9,870 bases of DNA. It comes from an uncultured bacterium (lineage in GTDB: Bacteria > Verrucomicrobiota > Lentisphaeria > Victivallales > UBA1829). The stretch lies in contig URNE01000056.1 of assembly GCA_900549045.1 (NCBI GenBank), positions 1 through 9,870 on the forward strand, given 5' to 3'. Positions within the stretch are counted from its first letter, which is position 1; each line of letters starts with the position of its first letter. The notes below the pieces were generated by a model. The model worked only from the letters and a program-made list of their open reading frames with translations, did no database searches and was not told the origin of the DNA. The position numbers and the translations under genes were made by a program. Shown here one piece after another: positions 6,156 through 9,870 of the stretch.

Positions 6156-7430
6156 TCAGAACACGCGGAAACGCGCGCCGAGCGCATTGAAATCATCAAT
6201 GAACCGCGGATACGTCACATTCACGCATTCCGCATCGCGGATGATCGTTTCACCGAGTGCGCCGAGCCCCGCAATTGCGAGCGCCATCGCGATCCGGTGA
6301 TCCTTGTAACTGTTGCACGCCGCGCCGTGAAGCTCCGTTCCGCCGTGAATGACCATGCCGTCCGGCTCCTCTTCGATGCATACGCCGAAACGGCGCAGTT
6401 CGCGCGTCATGCAGGCAATCCGGTCCGTCTCCTTGATGCGCGCCTGGGCGACATTGCGAATGCGCGTCGTGCCCTTCGCAAACGAGGCGGCGACGGCGAT
6501 CGCGGGCAATGCATCGGGCGTCGCGTTCAGGTCAAGATCGGCGGCGGTGAGCGGACCGTCGCGGCGCACCGTTGTGACGTCGCCGTCGCGGATGATCTTC
6601 ATGCCCATGCGTTCCATAAGCGGAAACACCGCCTTGTCGCCCTGCAGATCGTTGAAATCAAGATTGCGGATCTGGAGTTCACTGCCTGTTACAGCCGACG
6701 CCACGAGCGGGAAGGTCGCAGTCGAAAAATCCGCCGGAATCGTCGCCTCGAACGCACGGACGCTCTGTCTGCCCGGAATTTCAAAATGCGTCAGGTCCTC
6801 CGACGCCGTAAAACGCAGTCCGACCCGTTTCATCCAGCCGAGCGTAATTTCAACATACGGTTTTTCATTCAGATTTTCCACTTCGATCACCGTATCCTGT
6901 TCCGCAAACGGAGCCGAAAGCAGAATCGCCGTCACATACTGCGACGACTCGCCGTTGACCAGCGTTGTCCCGTTCGTCATCGGTCCCTCGACCGTGAACG
7001 GACACCGCCCGAACGACGCCTCCGTCTTCACTCCGAGCTTCTCCAGGGCGGAGAGCAGATGCGCCATCGGGCGCGAGCGCAGAGACTCGTCGCCGTCAAA
7101 CGACGCGGGGAACGGACGCAGAGCCGCGAGACCCGCAAAAATTTTAATGGAAGTTCCGGAATTCGCCATGTCGATCACGCCCGCCGGCTGATGCAGATCT
7201 CCGCCGGTTCCCGCAACCGTCCAGACCGCATCGGTTCCGCGGTCGACAACCGCCCCCAGCGCCTTCGCCGCGCGCACCGCCGCAAGCGTATCCGCCGAAA
7301 CCAGCGGCGCATGGATCCGGGAAACGCCGTCCGCCATCATCGCCAGCGCAACGGCGCGGATCGTGTGGGATTTTGAGCCGGGAACGGCAATCGCTCCCGA
7401 AAGGGTTCTCGGATTGACTATCAGATTCAT
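6156..7430 (-). CDS. aroA: 3-phosphoshikimate 1-carboxyvinyltransferase (EPSP synthase)
   Basis: The 424-residue protein joins shikimate-3-phosphate with phosphoenolpyruvate in the sixth step of the shikimate pathway to aromatic amino acids, in the cytoplasm. Family motifs are present along the length: PGSKSHTIRA with Lys20, Ser21 and Arg25; NSGTS at 90-94; DGDESLRSRPM with Arg120; TPDALPAIAVA with Asp306; KETDRI with Arg337; and KDHRIAMA with His378 and Arg379. Two positions differ from E. coli AroA: Lys96 follows NSGTSI where E. coli has Arg100, and Val405 precedes TYP where E. coli has Lys411. The glycine of the loop (E. coli Gly96) is kept. The ATG is preceded by GGAAGG-type sequence (7438-7447, minus strand). 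It appears to be the first gene of an operon with the 83-aa protein and the NERD helicase, and it is divergent from ackA. Confidence 0.95.
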   Translation of the reverse strand: MNLIVNPRTLSGAIAVPGSKSHTIRAVALAMMADGVSRIHAPLVSADTLAAVRAAKALGAVVDRGTDAVWTVAGTGGDLHQPAGVIDMANSGTSIKIFAGLAALRPFPASFDGDESLRSRPMAHLLSALEKLGVKTEASFGRCPFTVEGPMTNGTTLVNGESSQYVTAILLSAPFAEQDTVIEVENLNEKPYVEITLGWMKRVGLRFTASEDLTHFEIPGRQSVRAFEATIPADFSTATFPLVASAVTGSELQIRNLDFNDLQGDKAVFPLMERMGMKIIRDGDVTTVRRDGPLTAADLDLNATPDALPAIAVAASFAKGTTRIRNVAQARIKETDRIACMTRELRRFGVCIEEEPDGMVIHGGTELHGAACNSYKDHRIAMALAIAGLGALGETIIRDAECVNVTYPRFIDDFNALGARFRVF

Positions 7431-7468
7431 TCTCGTACCTTCCTTCCATAAACAGTTTTACCGACCTG

Positions 7469-7479
7469 TACTATACACC
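7469..7479 (-). promoter_or_regulatory. Probable -10 element of the aroA operon
   Basis: The minus strand reads GGTGTATAGTA here, with -10 TATAGT at 7470-7475, about 40 nt before the aroA ATG. It differs by one base from the GH127 element and by one from the regulator element. No good -35 is seen upstream at 16-18 bp. Confidence 0.5.
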
Positions 7480-7539
7480 CCAATCGCAAAAAATCATCCC
7501 GGAAAACAAAGAAAAAAACACTTATTTTCAAATCCCCGC

Positions 7540-7568
7540 TTGTTACTCCCCCGGAAGCATGGTATATT
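7540..7568 (+). promoter_or_regulatory. Probable sigma70-type promoter of ackA
   Basis: TTGTTA (7540-7545) and TATATT (7563-7568) are spaced by 17 bp, 4 of 6 and 5 of 6 to consensus. Transcription would start near 7575, giving a leader of about 34 nt that holds the Shine-Dalgarno AAAGGAA (7594-7600). The -10 region is nearly symmetric: the minus strand reads TATAAT at 7566-7571, so it may fire in both directions. Confidence 0.65.
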
Positions 7569-7608
7569 ATACAATGATTGTTTCTCAATAAACAAAGGAA
7601 AGTAGAAC

Positions 7609-8820
7609 ATGAAAATTCTGGTAGTCAATGCCGGCAGCTCCTCCCTCAAGTACACGCTTTTCAACATGGAAAACGGAAAAAATGAAGTTCTCGCAAGCGG
7701 ACAGGTCGAACGTATCGGAAGCGATACCCCCAATCTGATCTACAAACGCCCCGACGGTTTCAGAAAAGAACTCCCGCTCCATATCACCAACCACGGAGAA
7801 GCTCTCTCCGAAGTCCGCAAAATGCTCGTCGATCCTGAAGCCGGCGTCATCAAGAGCCTCTCCGAAGTCTCCGCCATCGGACACCGCGTTCTCCACGGCG
7901 GCGAAAAAGTCACACAGCCCGTCAAAATCACTCCGGAAGTCAAAGACATCATCCGTGAATGCTTCCCCCTCGGACCGCTTCACAACCCCGCGAACCTCAC
8001 CGGCATCGAAGCATGCGAAAAAGACTTCCCCGGCGTCCCCAACGTCGGCGTCTTCGACACCCAGTTCCACCAGACCATGCCCCCGGAAGCGTACCTCTAC
8101 GCCATCCCCTATGACTACTACAAAAAATACGGCATCCGCAAATACGGCTTCCACGGAACCAGCCACCACTATGTGACTCTCTCCACCGCCGAATTCCTCG
8201 GAAAGAAACTGGAAGACACCACCATCATCACCTGCCATCTCGGCAACGGCTGCTCCATGGCCGCCGTCAAAAACGGAAAAGTCATCGACACCTCAATGGG
8301 GCTCACCCCGCTTGAAGGTCTCATGATGGGAACCCGCTCCGGCGACCTCGACCCCGCCGCCGTCCTCCGCCTCATCGAACTCGGACACTCCCGCGAGGAA
8401 GTCGACAAGATTCTCAACAAACAGTCCGGTCTCTACGGCATCGGAGGAATCGGCAGCGGTGACATGCGCGACATGATGAACGCCGCGGCCGACGGCAACG
8501 CCCAGGCGGAACTCGCCATCAGAATGTTCGTCCGCCGCGTCATCAAGTACATCGGAGCATACTACGTCCTCCTCGGCGGCGCGGACGCCCTCGTCTTCAC
8601 CGGCGGCATCGGCGAATACTCCCTCCCCATCCGCCAGCGCATCATGGAAGGACTCTCCGCCCTCGGCATCCGCATCGACAACGAAAAGAACAACCACTGC
8701 TTCGGCAAAAAAGGAGTCATCTCCACCGATGACTCCGCCTGGAAAGCAATCGTCATGCCCACCAACGAAGAGCTGATGATTGCCCTCTCCACCATGCGCG
8801 TTCTCGGACTCGACAAATAA
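7609..8820 (+). CDS. ackA: Acetate kinase
   Basis: The 403-residue protein interconverts acetyl phosphate and ADP with acetate and ATP, the ATP-yielding last step of acetate fermentation. It is full length for the family and all signature parts are present. These include VVNAGSSSLKY with Asn7, Ser10, Ser12 and Lys14; GHRVLHGG with Arg93; FDTQFHQTMP with Asp150; GFHGTSH with His182; the phosphate loop CHLGNGCS; MGTRSGDLDP with Arg243; FTGGIGEYS; and PTNEE with the catalytic metal-binding Glu at 387/388. These line up with Methanosarcina acetate kinase residues shifted by about two. A good Shine-Dalgarno (AAAGGAA, 8 nt spacing) and very uniform C-ending codons suggest high expression. No phosphotransacetylase gene (pta) lies beside it in this window, although pta-ackA pairs are common. 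It is followed by a strong terminator, so it is probably a single-gene unit. Confidence 0.98.
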   Translation: MKILVVNAGSSSLKYTLFNMENGKNEVLASGQVERIGSDTPNLIYKRPDGFRKELPLHITNHGEALSEVRKMLVDPEAGVIKSLSEVSAIGHRVLHGGEKVTQPVKITPEVKDIIRECFPLGPLHNPANLTGIEACEKDFPGVPNVGVFDTQFHQTMPPEAYLYAIPYDYYKKYGIRKYGFHGTSHHYVTLSTAEFLGKKLEDTTIITCHLGNGCSMAAVKNGKVIDTSMGLTPLEGLMMGTRSGDLDPAAVLRLIELGHSREEVDKILNKQSGLYGIGGIGSGDMRDMMNAAADGNAQAELAIRMFVRRVIKYIGAYYVLLGGADALVFTGGIGEYSLPIRQRIMEGLSALGIRIDNEKNNHCFGKKGVISTDDSAWKAIVMPTNEELMIALSTMRVLGLDK

Positions 8821-8831
8821 CATTGCCTCCC

Positions 8832-8869
8832 AAGCGCGTCCGTTTCCTGAAAACGGACGCGCTTTTTTT
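8832..8869 (+). terminator. Strong rho-independent terminator after ackA
   Basis: AAGCGCGTCCGTTT (8832-8845) pairs perfectly with AAACGGACGCGCTT (8851-8864) around the 5-nt loop CCTGA, and a run of seven T (8863-8869) follows. The stem begins 12 nt after the ackA stop. It lies immediately before the next gene's ATG, so expression of that gene by read-through should be low. Confidence 0.93.
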
Positions 8870-8877
8870 GAAAAACC

Positions 8878-9522
8878 ATGCAGTCCACAGAAATCATTTT
8901 GATCCGCCACGGTGAAACCGTCGCCAACGCCGCAGGAACCGTCCAGGGACAGCTCGACGTCGAGCTGAATGCGACCGGAATCCGCCAGGCCGGACGTCTC
9001 GCAGAGCGTCTGCGCGACGTTCCGCTTGACGCCGTTTACGCCAGTGACCTCTCCCGAGCCATGCACACCGCCCGCATCATCGCCGAACCGCACGAACTCA
9101 ATGTCATTCCGACCCCGGAACTCCGCGAGTGGCACTTGGGCGAGTGGCAGGGCCGCCGGATCGCGGACATTCTGACTGTTTTCCCCGGCGAATTTGAAGA
9201 TTTTGTTCATGATTCTCTGACAATGACCGTCACCGGAGGCGAATCCCGTTCCGCCTTCCAGCACCGGGTTTCCGCCGCCCTGGACCTTCTGACCAAGCGT
9301 CATTCCGGCGGACGGATTGCGGTCGTCACGCACGGCGCGGCTTTAGGCATGATGTTCAAGCACATCCTGAACGCGGAAACCATCTCTTTCCCCCGCCGTC
9401 CGAAGACGAGCAACGCCAGTTATTCCAAAGCCGTTTATTTTGAAGACAACTCCTGGCAGCTGCTCACCTGGAACGACACCTCCCACCTCGACGGTCCCGG
9501 CTCCGAACTCGGCAAGTGGTGA
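8878..9522 (+). CDS. Histidine phosphatase family protein (phosphoglycerate mutase-like, GpmB/CobC type)
   Basis: The 214-residue protein is a histidine phosphatase of branch 1, which removes phosphate via a phospho-histidine. Key residues are visible: LIRHGET with Arg10, the phosphorylated His11 and Glu13; SDLSRAMHTA with Arg60; the acid Glu84 in LREWHLGEWQG; GGES near 121-124; and VTHG with His152. Length and motifs fit small-molecule phosphatases such as GpmB-like enzymes or alpha-ribazole phosphatase (CobC), and also broad sugar-phosphate phosphatases. No cobalamin genes are nearby, so the substrate cannot be assigned. The start is forced by the RHG motif at residues 10-12, yet no Shine-Dalgarno is seen in the 8 nt between the ackA terminator T-tract and the ATG. 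No clear promoter of its own is seen, so one may lie inside ackA or it may depend on read-through. Confidence 0.92.
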   Translation: MQSTEIILIRHGETVANAAGTVQGQLDVELNATGIRQAGRLAERLRDVPLDAVYASDLSRAMHTARIIAEPHELNVIPTPELREWHLGEWQGRRIADILTVFPGEFEDFVHDSLTMTVTGGESRSAFQHRVSAALDLLTKRHSGGRIAVVTHGAALGMMFKHILNAETISFPRRPKTSNASYSKAVYFEDNSWQLLTWNDTSHLDGPGSELGKW

Positions 9523-9870
9523 ACCGCCCTTCCGGCGGGAGCGACTCGCATTTTCTTTCCGCGGATACGGCCGTCCGTCGGCATCCGTTGCGGAAAAGCC
9601 GAAACAATCGGGATCACCGACCCTGCAAAGGCATATTGCCGGCAGGGGTCCTCAAAGGTTCTCTGAATGCTTCCGCCACGCGCTCCCCCTGTTTCAGCGA
9701 CCGCCCACAAGCCGCTCGCGTTTCATGCTTTTTTGGTTTTTCCCGTCAGTAAACGGCTCCGGGAAAATTCTTGTCTCCGTCCATTTCCGCTTTTCCTGGC
9801 GGTCCGAGCGGATTCCGGATGCTTGAACGGATGAAGTTTTGTGAATGGCGGCAGGGAAAACGAAAAAGTT
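9523..9870. other. About 350 bp without a convincing gene; two potential hairpins
   Basis: No open frame here has recognisable motifs, a Shine-Dalgarno and matching codon use together. A small hairpin, CCGCC/GGCGG (9524-9538), follows the phosphatase stop, but the nearest T-rich stretch (9551-9558) is too far off for a clear terminator. Two larger hairpins (9556-9596 and 9619-9650) are described separately. An inverted repeat TTTTCCCG/CGGGAAAA (9738-9745 and 9760-9767) lies further on. Frames starting with ATG at 9819 or GTG at 9841 stay open to the window edge and could begin a next gene, but neither has a clear ribosome binding site. Confidence 0.4.
9556..9650. other. Two adjacent potential RNA hairpins
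   Basis: Hairpin A: TTTCCGC (9556-9562) pairs with GCGGAAA (9590-9596), extended by GGAT (9563-9566) with ATCC (9583-9586) across a 3-nt bulge, and an inner ACGG/CCGT (9567-9570 and 9575-9578). Hairpin B: GACCCTGC (9619-9626) pairs with GCAGGGGTC (9642-9650) with one bulged G, enclosing GGC/GCC (9630-9632 and 9638-9640). I do not recognise a known RNA family (not SRP RNA, tmRNA, RNase P or 6S by their conserved cores). It could be a structured 3' UTR, a small RNA on either strand, or chance in GC-rich DNA. Confidence 0.3.

Noticed and set aside
4306..6300. A 664-codon open frame on the plus strand, opposite the helicase, the small protein and the end of aroA
   Set aside because: It has no recognisable motifs, is rich in Arg, His and Gln as expected from antisense reading of GC-biased codons, and the minus-strand genes have clear family motifs and ribosome binding sites.
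9435..9710. A 91-codon minus-strand frame overlapping the phosphatase 3' end
   Set aside because: No motifs and no clear ribosome binding site; it overlaps a well-supported gene by almost 90 bp.
9697..9734. Possible terminator: GCGA/TCGC stem with mismatches followed by six T
   Set aside because: The stem has only 4+2 pairs with mismatches and lies about 9 nt from the T-run, so it is too weak to call.
1..9870. CRISPR arrays, insertion sequences, tRNA or rRNA genes, prophage genes
   Set aside because: No regularly spaced repeats, transposase-like proteins, terminal inverted repeats, tRNA-like cloverleaf ends or rRNA cores were seen on either strand.

Overview
The window reads as chromosomal DNA of an anaerobic, sugar-fermenting bacterium with GC-rich, strongly C/G-ending codons and short A+T-richer gaps that carry sigma70-like -10 boxes and Shine-Dalgarno sequences. 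An AraC-controlled cytoplasmic GH127 enzyme, a two-domain SGNH plus alpha/beta hydrolase and an acetate kinase together recall polysaccharide-fermenting members of the PVC superphylum such as Lentisphaerota (Victivallis-like). That placement is a guess from protein flavour and was not tested by any search. Seven complete protein genes are supported. There is no rRNA, tRNA, CRISPR array, insertion sequence or prophage.

Left part (1-4286), a carbohydrate locus: a two-domain esterase-type hydrolase (68-1444, +) converges, with only 4 bp between stop codons, on an AraC-family regulator (1449-2255, -). The regulator is divergent from a GH127/DUF1680 glycoside hydrolase (2359-4224, +). The 103-bp divergent control region holds two back-to-back -10 elements arranged as an imperfect inverted repeat. 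A bidirectional-looking terminator (4242-4286) closes this block. Neither enzyme has a signal peptide, so they probably trim imported, esterified oligosaccharides inside the cell.

Middle part (4300-7430, all minus strand), a probable three-gene operon: aroA (EPSP synthase, shikimate pathway), then an 83-residue protein of unknown function 17 bp downstream, then a NERD-nuclease/SF1-helicase fusion 3 bp further on. The pairing of a house-keeping gene with a nuclease-helicase and a small unknown protein is the least ordinary gene arrangement here.

Right part (7431-9870): a divergent promoter region separates aroA from ackA (acetate kinase, +), which ends in a strong terminator. A histidine-phosphatase gene starts only 8 nt after the terminator T-tract and has no recognisable ribosome binding site. 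The final ~350 bp (9523-9870) hold no convincing gene but contain two sizeable potential hairpins.

Overall this is a mostly ordinary region. I do not see a clear new system. The observations most worth following are the nuclease-helicase cassette behind aroA, its cysteine cluster, the shared GGTGTAWARTA promoter motif, and the terminator-abutting phosphatase start.
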